Below are positions 1-7,233 of a stretch of DNA of 8,963 nucleotides, in pieces. The notes under the pieces are model-generated. The model was not told the origin of the DNA and searched no databases. It saw nothing but the letters and a program-made list of their open reading frames with translations. This DNA comes from Flavobacteriaceae bacterium (GTDB lineage Bacteria > Bacteroidota > Bacteroidia > Flavobacteriales > Flavobacteriaceae): the NCBI GenBank assembly GCA_023301205.1, contig JALZVC010000276.1, positions 1-8,963 on the forward strand, given 5' to 3'. Every line of letters starts with the position of its first letter. Within the stretch, counting starts at the first letter, position 1. The translations under genes were made by a program, and so were the position numbers.

Positions 1-1
1 A

Positions 2-418
2 CTAATGCTATTGATTATAGGCTGTGGTGAAAAAAATAATGCTACTGCAAAAGATGATGTCAACATAAACAATACTCCTACAGAAAATATAGTAACAGGA
101 ACTAAGACACAAGAAAAAAAATCTCAAATAATAGTTAGTAAAACCGACCCTCCTAAATTTGCAAATAAGACTGCAGTAATAGAGCATTTATTAGAAAGGT
201 ATAACCATTTTACGGAAGCTCCACTTAGTAAGGAACAGATTGATCAAATAAATGCGCTAGCAGAAGGTTCAAGAGTGACTACTTTTAAAAATCAGCACGC
301 TTGTAGTATGTTTCAAAGAAGAATGGTTCAGAAAATAAAATCAAAAGTGCTTACTCCTGAACAATTACTATTATTCCCAGGTAGGAAATCTAAAAGAAAT
401 AGTAATGTTAAGCGCTAA
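2..418 (+). CDS. Small lipoprotein, 5' end cut by window edge
   Basis: The function is not recognised. The first ATG in view (nt 5) leaves only six residues before a cysteine in a lipobox-like IIGC context (Cys7 from that ATG). That is too short for a lipoprotein signal peptide. The frame is open to the window edge (codon CTA at nt 2-4), so the true start is probably upstream. After the cysteine comes an Asn/Thr/Lys-rich, probably disordered linker (about residues 8-50), then a helical part (about 56-123) with two similar turns, LSKEQ (74-78) and LTPEQ (116-120), and a basic tail (127-137). The LTxxQ-like turns faintly recall Spy/CpxP-type periplasmic proteins, but this is only a resemblance. 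The stop overlaps the start of the next gene by 14 nt, so it is probably co-translated with the membrane glycosyltransferase. Likely location is the periplasmic side of a membrane. I am sure it is a coding sequence, fairly sure of the lipoprotein nature and unsure of the role. Confidence 0.7.
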   Translation, partial: LMLLIIGCGEKNNATAKDDVNINNTPTENIVTGTKTQEKKSQIIVSKTDPPKFANKTAVIEHLLERYNHFTEAPLSKEQIDQINALAEGSRVTTFKNQHACSMFQRRMVQKIKSKVLTPEQLLLFPGRKSKRNSNVKR

Positions 419-3400
419 AAAGAAAACACTTTTTTTAAAATTTGGATTACTCTTATGGACACTATGGGTTTTTGTTAATTATCTGATACACCATTCTTCC
501 TATATTTATGCAGCGACCCATCCTCCTTATCTTAAAACAATATTTAGTCTAATTCTTATTTCGATAGGGATTTTCTTATTATTCTCTAAGGGTAATTTTA
601 AATGGAGAGGATGGATGATATATACTTTTCTTCTCATAGCATTAATGATTGTTTATAACAGTTTTGCTGGAGAGGCATCAATATCTAATGGTTTTTCATT
701 TGAACATCAAGGGTTCTTTTTGATTAATAATATTTCCCTTCACCTTGGTACATTTTCAATCTTTTTATGCTGCTATGCGGCTGGGAACAAGTTTTTAAAA
801 CCATTTAAAGGGATATTAAATATTCATCATAAACTAATACTTGGAGTTGCCTTAGGAATGGTAATACTCACTTTTTTATTAATGGGATTGGCTGCTATAG
901 GTTTCTTACAAACTTGGGTAATTATTCCCATATTAGTATTGTTATTAATATGGCAACGAAAGGTTTGCTGGTCCTTTATCAAATATGTTCTTTGGGACCC
1001 TATCAATACTAAAGGTGTATCCTTTTGGACATTTGCTGTCATTACTGTAATTTTAATTTTCACAGCTTTTAATTTAGTAGGAGCGTTAAAAATTTTTCCG
1101 CTTGGTTATGATGGGGCTGCATTATATCAAAATATAACAAAAAATTTAATCGACTCTCAATCTTTAATAAAGGGAGGGCAAGCTTACAATTGGTCACTAT
1201 TTACAAGCTTAGGGCCTCTTCTTTATGGGAGTATGGCATTTTCTATTTTTCTTTCCCATATCATGGGCGTACTTACTTTATGGGCTATGTTCCATCTAGG
1301 CCGTATTTTTTTAAGTAAAACGGCAACATGGATAGGAGTAGCTGTCTTTTACACACTACCTGCCGTGAGTTTTCACAACTTTGTTGATGAAAAGGTAGAT
1401 CTTGGTTTTCTTTTCATTTGTATATCTGTTATTATTTTCTTTCTGAAATATGCAAAATTTGTACAATATGATTTTTCAATAAAAAATAAAAATTCTAAGT
1501 TGTTTTTCAGTCTTTTAGGCTTATTGATAGGATTTGCAATGGGAATTAAATATCTTGGATTACTATTAATTATTGGTGTTGTTTTACTGCTTGTTTATCA
1601 ATGGGGTGGGATCAAGGCCTATTTGGGATCAATGTTTACGGCTTTATCTTTACTGTTTCTATTGAAAATAGATTCTTTTGGCTACTTAGAAATCTCTTCT
1701 ATAGAGCGGTATACTATCATTGGGGTCTTTGGTTTTTTAGGTATGGGGTTTTTTATTTTTTACTTCAAAAAATTTAATTGGATAAAAGGGTATAACGTAC
1801 TTCAACATATTTTCATTATTTCCCTTGTTATGATGCTGAGTGTTATGCCTTGGGCAATTAAAAATAGTGTTGAAACGGGACATATTTCAACTAAAGCATT
1901 GCTCTATGGAAAAGGAGCTAAAGATTCTTTTAAATATGATTATCCATTTTTGGCTAAAAATGATATTCCTAGTAAAATGTCAAATGAGGATAAGGCCCGA
2001 ATCACTAAATATCTTGGAGGGGAAGAATATGTTTCAGGTTTTGATGATAAGAGTTTCATTAATCAATATGAAAAAATAAGAAAACAACGAGAAAATACTA
2101 AAAAGAATACTAAAAAGGATTTTAAAAGTAATACAGGTAAACGCGAAGAGATACTAAGATACTTAGGGTATGAGGCAGGCTTAAATAGTTATTTGTCTTT
2201 ACCTTATGATGTGAGTGTGGGAGTCAACATCCCTAATAAAAGAGGAATAGATATTGGGTTTTTATTTTTACTTTTCCTCCCATTATTTGTATTATCTCTA
2301 AAAAAGAAAAAAAAAATTAACTTAAAAAATAGTATAGGCCTTTTGGTTTTTGGGACCGTTCTTTTGCTGAGTTGGAAAGCTGCCATGATCTCTAAAGGTT
2401 CTGCTCTAGATTCTGCAAAATATTTAAATAATTTTTACCCAAATTCAAGTAATAGTTTTCTGGATATAAGCAAAGATATTTCCTTACCATTTCTAAAGCT
2501 GCAAACTAGTATTAGTGAATTAATCCAATCATTATTTGGGGTCTTTTCAGAAATGACATTCCCTTTAATTTTGTGTATTCTTATATTGCTATGTATACTT
2601 TTTGCTTGGATAGCAAAAGACAACTGGCAAAAATTTAGCCAACCTGTCAAATTAGTATTGATATTTATAATGACTTATGGGTTTTTATGGTGGATATTAG
2701 GGAATGGAATACCTTACTACGCTTTGGTTATTTGGCTACTATCCTCTTTGTTGATTGCATATTATTATGAAAACATATCCCTTTTTGTTTCTGAAAATAT
2801 AAGTTCTATGATTAAAAAATGGGCTCAAGTAATGTTCTCTATTTTTTTGACATTAAATTTATTAGCTCATTTTTCAAATAACAATAATGATTTAAGTCAA
2901 TTAAATAATGTTTTTTTTGAACCGTTTATTAGTCATTATTCCAATCATTTTATAACAGATACAAGTTTGAATAATTCAAGGTCTATAATCACGCCTGCGG
3001 CTGAGGTCCTTAATAAAGATATCTCGACAAAAATTTATCGTATTGGAACATTTATGAACTATCATATAAAAAATAATAGCTCGAGAGTTTATGAGGATAC
3101 TCAGCTGAATATATTTGATCGCGTTAGTAGTAAACTGCAAAACCCAGATGATTTTTTAACTGTTTTAAAATTAAATAATGTTAAGTACATTGTTTTTAGT
3201 TTAAAAGTTGCAACAATTGACCAAACACCAGAACAATCCTTAACTGACAAAGCAACAAAACTTGTAAAAGTTTTAAATAATGAGGATAGAATTCGATTGG
3301 TGATGACCAATAATAAAGTGAGTAGAAAAGATCCAAAAACTAATGAAACAAAAATAGGTTATGGTCTAGTTGGCAAGACAGTAGAACAAGGGGATCTTGC

Positions 3401-3419
3401 TATTTTTGAAATATTATAA
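405..3419 (+). CDS. Large GT-C-type membrane glycosyltransferase
   Basis: This 1004-residue polytopic inner-membrane protein probably transfers a sugar from a polyprenyl-phosphate donor on the periplasmic face. Hydrophobic segments begin at about residues 9, 43, 70, 104, 143 and 168, and continue from about 208. The loop after the segment at 208-228 carries GYDG with Asp236, where GT-C enzymes (ArnT/PMT-like) place their catalytic acid. A second acidic motif, VDEKVD (327-332), follows another membrane segment. The sequence PWAIKN (482-487) near a Thr-Gly pair resembles a motif common in bacterial GT-C proteins. A long hydrophilic loop (about 485-612) with a Lys/Asn-rich stretch (556-580) follows. 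More membrane segments lie at about 615-630, 643-657, near 720-740, 750-790 and 810-830, with a soluble C-terminal domain from about 850. It overlaps the lipoprotein gene by 14 nt and ends in TAATG shared with the GT2 gene. Membrane topology and GT-C class are well supported; donor and acceptor are unknown. Confidence 0.82.
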   Translation: MLSAKKKTLFLKFGLLLWTLWVFVNYLIHHSSYIYAATHPPYLKTIFSLILISIGIFLLFSKGNFKWRGWMIYTFLLIALMIVYNSFAGEASISNGFSFEHQGFFLINNISLHLGTFSIFLCCYAAGNKFLKPFKGILNIHHKLILGVALGMVILTFLLMGLAAIGFLQTWVIIPILVLLLIWQRKVCWSFIKYVLWDPINTKGVSFWTFAVITVILIFTAFNLVGALKIFPLGYDGAALYQNITKNLIDSQSLIKGGQAYNWSLFTSLGPLLYGSMAFSIFLSHIMGVLTLWAMFHLGRIFLSKTATWIGVAVFYTLPAVSFHNFVDEKVDLGFLFICISVIIFFLKYAKFVQYDFSIKNKNSKLFFSLLGLLIGFAMGIKYLGLLLIIGVVLLLVYQWGGIKAYLGSMFTALSLLFLLKIDSFGYLEISSIERYTIIGVFGFLGMGFFIFYFKKFNWIKGYNVLQHIFIISLVMMLSVMPWAIKNSVETGHISTKALLYGKGAKDSFKYDYPFLAKNDIPSKMSNEDKARITKYLGGEEYVSGFDDKSFINQYEKIRKQRENTKKNTKKDFKSNTGKREEILRYLGYEAGLNSYLSLPYDVSVGVNIPNKRGIDIGFLFLLFLPLFVLSLKKKKKINLKNSIGLLVFGTVLLLSWKAAMISKGSALDSAKYLNNFYPNSSNSFLDISKDISLPFLKLQTSISELIQSLFGVFSEMTFPLILCILILLCILFAWIAKDNWQKFSQPVKLVLIFIMTYGFLWWILGNGIPYYALVIWLLSSLLIAYYYENISLFVSENISSMIKKWAQVMFSIFLTLNLLAHFSNNNNDLSQLNNVFFEPFISHYSNHFITDTSLNNSRSIITPAAEVLNKDISTKIYRIGTFMNYHIKNNSSRVYEDTQLNIFDRVSSKLQNPDDFLTVLKLNNVKYIVFSLKVATIDQTPEQSLTDKATKLVKVLNNEDRIRLVMTNNKVSRKDPKTNETKIGYGLVGKTVEQGDLAIFEIL

Positions 3420-4111
3420 TGTCTATGATAATAAAAGACGACTTATGGGTTTTTTTGCCCGCTTATAATGAGGCTACTGTCGTTAGAGATGTCATCAAAG
3501 AGCTAAAGTCTTGTGGCTATAAAAATATTATTGTAGTTGATGACGGAAGTACGGATGACACTCGCAAATTTACTCAGGAGGCAGGAGCCAGAGTATTACA
3601 CTTATGTTTAAATAGAGGCGTTGGAGCTGCAACAAGAGCCGCTATGCTTTTTGCTAAAAGAGAAGGTCTTGAGTTTATGGTTTTGATGGATGCAGACGGA
3701 CAGCATTATCCAAGTGAAATTGAAAAGCTTACAGATGAATTACAAAAACAGAAAGCCGATATTGTAATTGGCAGTCGTTTTTTGGAGCAGAAGTCTAAAA
3801 TGCCATTCTCGAGGGTTATCTATAATAAAGTAGCAAATATGTTTACTTACTTTGGAAAATCAACAGTGACCGACAGTCAATCAGGATTCAGGCTATTAAA
3901 TAAAGTAGCTATAGATAATCTAGAGCTTGAACTAGATGCTTACGGTATTTGTACGGAGATGGTCTGGAAAGCCAATACCATGAAACTAAATTTAGTAGAA
4001 ACACCTATTAAAGTTCTATACACTAAATACTCTCAAAGTAAGGGACAAAATTTGATGAAAGGATTACAAACTGCATACCGTTTAATTAAAAATAGACTAT
4101 ATGAACATTAG
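3419..4111 (+). CDS. GT2 polyprenyl-phosphate sugar synthase-like enzyme
   Basis: This 230-residue soluble GT-A enzyme belongs to the dolichyl-phosphate mannose synthase-like branch of family GT2. It probably transfers a sugar from a nucleotide donor to a polyprenyl phosphate at the cytoplasmic face of the inner membrane. Motifs in order are PAYNE (14-18), VVDDGSTD (39-46), the metal-binding DADGQH (91-96, Asp91 and Asp93), IGSRF (117-121) and TDSQSGFR (151-158), with Glu180 in the acceptor region. It has no C-terminal membrane segments, unlike GtrB or ArnC. This fits a pairing with the separate small membrane protein encoded next, whose start lies 11 nt inside this gene. The start codon overlaps the preceding stop as TAATG, so translation is probably coupled to the GT-C gene. 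The GT-C enzyme is the obvious user of its product. Family assignment is firm; the sugar is unknown. Confidence 0.88.
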   Translation: MSMIIKDDLWVFLPAYNEATVVRDVIKELKSCGYKNIIVVDDGSTDDTRKFTQEAGARVLHLCLNRGVGAATRAAMLFAKREGLEFMVLMDADGQHYPSEIEKLTDELQKQKADIVIGSRFLEQKSKMPFSRVIYNKVANMFTYFGKSTVTDSQSGFRLLNKVAIDNLELELDAYGICTEMVWKANTMKLNLVETPIKVLYTKYSQSKGQNLMKGLQTAYRLIKNRLYEH

Positions 4112-4454
4112 AACATTTCAGATAATAATACCAATACTCTCCGTCATTTTTATTTTATGGCAACTATGGAGAATTTATACTTTTAAAACAAAATGGAAAT
4201 CGGTATGGCCAGGAGCATTATTTGCAGTATTTATTTCCATCATTGCATTATTTCCAGATTTCACTACAAATTGGTTGGCTAAAACATTAGATTTTAAGAG
4301 TAATGTTAATGCCATCATTTTTGTTTTAATTGGTTTTTTGTTTGGCGCTGTAATTATACTTTACGATTTATACAAAAGACAACAAAAAACGATTACAAAA
4401 TTAACTATAGAGCTATCTTTATTTATGGCTGATAAAGATGATTTTGGTTCATGA
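4101..4454 (+). CDS. DUF2304-like small membrane protein
   Basis: This 117-residue protein has three predicted membrane helices, at about residues 6-26, 36-52 and 71-89. A Trp/Lys-rich loop (28-36), an FPDF motif (51-54) after helix 2 and an Asn (70) leading into helix 3 follow. The end is a hydrophilic, probably helical tail with a QQKTITKLT-type stretch. Size, layout and position directly after a DPM-like GT2 gene match the DUF2304 family, which is often encoded beside such enzymes. Its biochemical role is unproven. It could anchor the soluble GT2 enzyme to the membrane or help flip the polyprenyl-phosphate sugar, in the way GtrA-type proteins are thought to. The gene overlaps the GT2 gene by 11 nt and the next gene by 4 nt (ATGA), which argues for coupled synthesis. 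I am confident it is a real gene and moderately confident of the family. Confidence 0.75.
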   Translation: MNIRTFQIIIPILSVIFILWQLWRIYTFKTKWKSVWPGALFAVFISIIALFPDFTTNWLAKTLDFKSNVNAIIFVLIGFLFGAVIILYDLYKRQQKTITKLTIELSLFMADKDDFGS

Positions 4455-5575
4455 GGATATTATTCGTTTTAGAACATTTTCATCCATATATTGGAGGAGT
4501 AGAACACTTGTTTTGGCAATTGTCAAAGACATTAGTTACTCAAGGTTATGAGGTCATGGTAATCACGACAAGATTTGATAAAAAACTCCCCCAAAGAGAA
4601 TGTAATGAAGGAATAGATATTTATCGTGTTAATTGTAACAACCGTTTTTCTTTTTTTATAAAAAGTATTCCAAGCATATTTAAAAACATTAAAAATTTTG
4701 ATTTAGTTCATACAACAACGTATACTGCAGCGCCACCTACTTGGCTAGTATCTCGTTTAAGAAATAAAAAAAGTGTGTTAACTTTTCATGAATATTGGGG
4801 AGATTTATGGAAACAATTACCTTACCTCAATTTTACACAAAAAATTTTATATAGTACTTTTGAGCGCATGGCATCTTATTTGCCATTTTCTAAAATTGTA
4901 GCTGTTTCAAAATTTACAGAACAAAGTCTTATTAAAGCAGGAGTTGATCAATCAAAAATTAATATGATTTACAACGGGCTAGATTATAATGCTATTGAGC
5001 AATTGAGTACTAAAATTAATATTACAGAAGTAGAAAGAATAAAGAAAAATACGGCGTTTAATTATATTTTTGTTGGTAGACTTGGAGTTTCAAAAGGTAT
5101 AGACATATTACTTGAAGCCTCAGATATTTTTCTTGAAAAAACCCCTGAAGCTACACTAACACTAGTTATACCCAAACTCCCAAAGAAAATGTATGACTTG
5201 ATAGTAAACAAAATTAATAACCTTCAATGTATCAGTCAGATTACGGTGATGCATCATTTAACCAAAGAAGAATTGTATAAACAAATAAAACAAGCCTCCT
5301 TTATTGTAATACCTTCGTATTCAGAAGGGTTTTGTTTTGTTGCTGCAGAAGCTTGTGCATTAAATGTTCCCGTTATTAGTTCACATTGCGGGGCTTTAAA
5401 AGAAGTTGTGAGTGGGCACTATATAGCTATGGATTCAGTTACAACAAAAGGGTTATTTGAAGCATTACAGAAAGCCAAACAAAAAGAGTGGCAATATAAA
5501 GAAAGTGTGCAATTTTCTTTAGATAAAAGTGTAGAACAATATGTACATTTGTACAAAGAAATGATAGATGGATAA
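4451..5575 (+). CDS. GT4 glycosyltransferase (GT-B fold)
   Basis: This 374-residue cytoplasmic retaining glycosyltransferase of family GT4 probably adds a sugar from a nucleotide donor to a growing lipid-linked glycan. The N-terminal Rossmann domain carries GGVE (15-18) near the start, a VHTTTY strand end (86-91) and TFHEYWG (111-117). The linker has AVSKFT (151-156) and YNGLD (174-178). The C-terminal domain opens with VGRLGVSKGID (208-218) and has the EX7E pair Glu292/Glu300 in SEGFCFVAAE, followed by PVISS (307-311), Cys-Gly (313-314) and Glu318. Length is usual for the family. The start ATG overlaps the DUF2304 stop as ATGA, and the end overlaps the permease gene by 8 nt, so it is tied to the exporter. 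It is the only clearly chain-building cytoplasmic glycosyltransferase here, which implies others elsewhere or a short glycan. Family is secure; linkage and sugar are unknown. Confidence 0.9.
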   Translation: MRILFVLEHFHPYIGGVEHLFWQLSKTLVTQGYEVMVITTRFDKKLPQRECNEGIDIYRVNCNNRFSFFIKSIPSIFKNIKNFDLVHTTTYTAAPPTWLVSRLRNKKSVLTFHEYWGDLWKQLPYLNFTQKILYSTFERMASYLPFSKIVAVSKFTEQSLIKAGVDQSKINMIYNGLDYNAIEQLSTKINITEVERIKKNTAFNYIFVGRLGVSKGIDILLEASDIFLEKTPEATLTLVIPKLPKKMYDLIVNKINNLQCISQITVMHHLTKEELYKQIKQASFIVIPSYSEGFCFVAAEACALNVPVISSHCGALKEVVSGHYIAMDSVTTKGLFEALQKAKQKEWQYKESVQFSLDKSVEQYVHLYKEMIDG

Positions 5576-6365
5576 CTACACCTATACTTTTCCTAAACAA
5601 TCAAAGAAGTTTTTACTACAAGAGTTAATAAAACTTAGATTGTTAGCAGATCTCAAAAGGTCACTCCTTGGTTGGTTATGGTTGTTAATACTTCCTGTAT
5701 TTGCAATTTTAACATGGATTTTCATTAAAGGAGCAGGTATACTCGAACCTGGTGAGATGGAAATTCCTTACACAGCTTTTGTCTTGTTAAGCACTACCAT
5801 TTGGGCGTTGTTCTTTGATACGTATAAAAATTGTAGCCAAATATTTATAACGTATGGTAAGACACTTTTAGTAAATAAGCTACCCATTAATATAATTATC
5901 TTTAATGAACTTATTGTAGGAGCTATTAAATTTTTTGTCCCTTTCGTTTTCATCATAGCCTACTTCATGTATCTTGGAATTTCATTTCATCCATTAGCTT
6001 TTATTTTTCCTATAGTATTATTGCCTCTTCAACTTTTTGGAGCTGCAATTGGTTTATTAACTGGGCTTTTTAGTGCTCTAGCAAAAGACTTTACATTTTT
6101 AATGGATAATTTCATCAAATTATTTTTACTGCTTAGTCCTGTAGTATATACTCCAGAGATCTCAACAGGTTTATTAGCAAAAGTTGTTAAATACAATCCA
6201 TTAACGTATTTAATTAGTAGTCCAAGAAATATATTATTAAATGGAGAATTATACCAACCAATGATTAGCCTAATTTGTGCAGTATGTGTTACCGTATTAT
6301 TTATTTTGCTAACTCGATTTTTTGTAATTAATACTGCAAGAATATTAGAAAGAGAGGGGGTTTAA
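5568..6365 (+). CDS. Wzm-like polysaccharide ABC exporter permease
   Basis: This 265-residue ABC-2-type permease is of the kind that exports O-antigen, capsule or teichoic-acid chains (Wzm, KpsM, TagG). An amphipathic N-terminal part ends in the family's typical RSLLGWLW (31-38) before membrane helix 1 (about 34-54). Further helices lie at about 68-85, 112-136, 143-168, 181-194 and 231-252, giving the expected six. ALAKDF (170-175) sits in the cytoplasmic turn after helix 4. The sequence YNPLTYLI (209-216), followed by PRN (219-221), precedes the last helix and is a strong family marker. The gene starts 8 nt inside the GT4 gene and ends in TTTAATG shared with the ATPase gene. It should form a transporter of two permeases and two ATPases in the inner membrane. 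The substrate is inferred only from the neighbours, probably a lipid-linked glycan. Confidence 0.88.
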   Translation: MDNYTYTFPKQSKKFLLQELIKLRLLADLKRSLLGWLWLLILPVFAILTWIFIKGAGILEPGEMEIPYTAFVLLSTTIWALFFDTYKNCSQIFITYGKTLLVNKLPINIIIFNELIVGAIKFFVPFVFIIAYFMYLGISFHPLAFIFPIVLLPLQLFGAAIGLLTGLFSALAKDFTFLMDNFIKLFLLLSPVVYTPEISTGLLAKVVKYNPLTYLISSPRNILLNGELYQPMISLICAVCVTVLFILLTRFFVINTARILEREGV

Positions 6366-7183
6366 TGAGCACAACTGACAAACAAATATCAATGCGTACC
6401 GACGAGGCAACTTTAAGACCTATCCCTTTACTTAAAGTAACAGGTCTGCATAAGAAATTTTGTAAGGACCTCGCCTATAATATGTATTATGGGATAAAAG
6501 ATCTTGTTAGCTATTTCTTTGGACTAAAACCAGATTACTCTTCCTTGCGTAATAATGAATTTTGGGCATTACATGATATTAATTTTAATATTTATGAAGA
6601 CGATGTTATCATTTTAGCGGGTATCAACGGCTCTGGAAAAACAACATTGACTAGAATGCTGGCAGGAATCTATGAAACAGAAAGAGGCACTATTGAATAT
6701 CACAAAAAGATTAAAAAAATTATTAGTGTATTTGCTATTAAATCAGGCTTTAACCCGATATTGACAGGTAGAGAGAATGTATATTTGAAAGCTGCTTATT
6801 ATGGTATGTCACGCAAGGAAATTGAAGCAAACATGAATTTTATTATATCTTTTTCAGATATAGGTTCTTTTTTAGACACTCCTTTTGGGAAATATTCTTC
6901 AGGAATGAAAACCCGCCTCGCGATGTCCCTTGTCCTTTCTATAAAAAGTGATATTCTATTTATTGATGAAGGATTTAGTTTTTCAGACTCAAAATTTAAA
7001 GCAAAGTGTTTTAAGTTTCTAAAAGAAGAATACTCTAAAAAGGGAAGAGCGTTGATAATTGCTACACACCGTTTAACCGAAATAGGCGATCTAGCCAATA
7101 GATTAATTGTATTAGAAAAAGGTGAAATAATAAATACAACTGTCGATGTTGCTAAAGGGATAAAAGACTATACAACAAGTTAG
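6365..7183 (+). CDS. Wzt-like polysaccharide ABC exporter ATPase
   Basis: This 272-residue nucleotide-binding subunit powers the adjacent permease. It has a Walker A loop GINGSGKT (86-93), then SGFNPILTGREN (127-138) and YYGMSRKEI (145-153), which mark the Wzt/TagH/KpsT polysaccharide exporter branch. The signature is YSSGM (177-181), Walker B is ILFID with Glu202, and the H-loop His is 235 (ATHR). An N-terminal extension of about 20 residues precedes the domain. The protein ends soon after the ATPase core, so it lacks the C-terminal carbohydrate-binding domain of long Wzt proteins that recognise a capped O-antigen chain. The D-loop region reads SFSDSKF rather than the more usual VGDxxF. The start shares TTTAATG with the permease stop. 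A GA-rich run just upstream looks like a Shine-Dalgarno but also encodes the permease tail, so it may be chance. Confidence 0.9.
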   Translation: MSTTDKQISMRTDEATLRPIPLLKVTGLHKKFCKDLAYNMYYGIKDLVSYFFGLKPDYSSLRNNEFWALHDINFNIYEDDVIILAGINGSGKTTLTRMLAGIYETERGTIEYHKKIKKIISVFAIKSGFNPILTGRENVYLKAAYYGMSRKEIEANMNFIISFSDIGSFLDTPFGKYSSGMKTRLAMSLVLSIKSDILFIDEGFSFSDSKFKAKCFKFLKEEYSKKGRALIIATHRLTEIGDLANRLIVLEKGEIINTTVDVAKGIKDYTTS

Positions 7184-7233
7184 TTCTACCCATATAATTT
7201 GCACAGACAATGATCAAATGAATTAATAGCGTA

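Noticed and set aside
827..1063. 78-codon open frame on the - strand inside the GT-C gene
   Set aside because: It is antisense to predicted membrane helices; such frames arise often opposite hydrophobic coding sequence.
1840..2079. 79-codon open frame on the + strand inside the GT-C gene
   Set aside because: It is an out-of-frame shadow of a well-supported long gene, with no start context or domain.
6799..7098. 99-codon open frame on the - strand inside the ABC ATPase gene
   Set aside because: It lies fully antisense to a gene with all ATPase motifs, and its translation shows no recognisable domain.
7184..7233. Possible separate promoter before the sulfotransferase pair (TATAATTTG near 7191-7199)
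   Set aside because: The spacing inside the -7-like element is wrong for TAnnTTTG and no TTG or TTTG lies at a suitable distance upstream.
7184..7233. Terminator between the ATPase gene and sulfotransferase 1
   Set aside because: No stem with a following T run is present in this gap.
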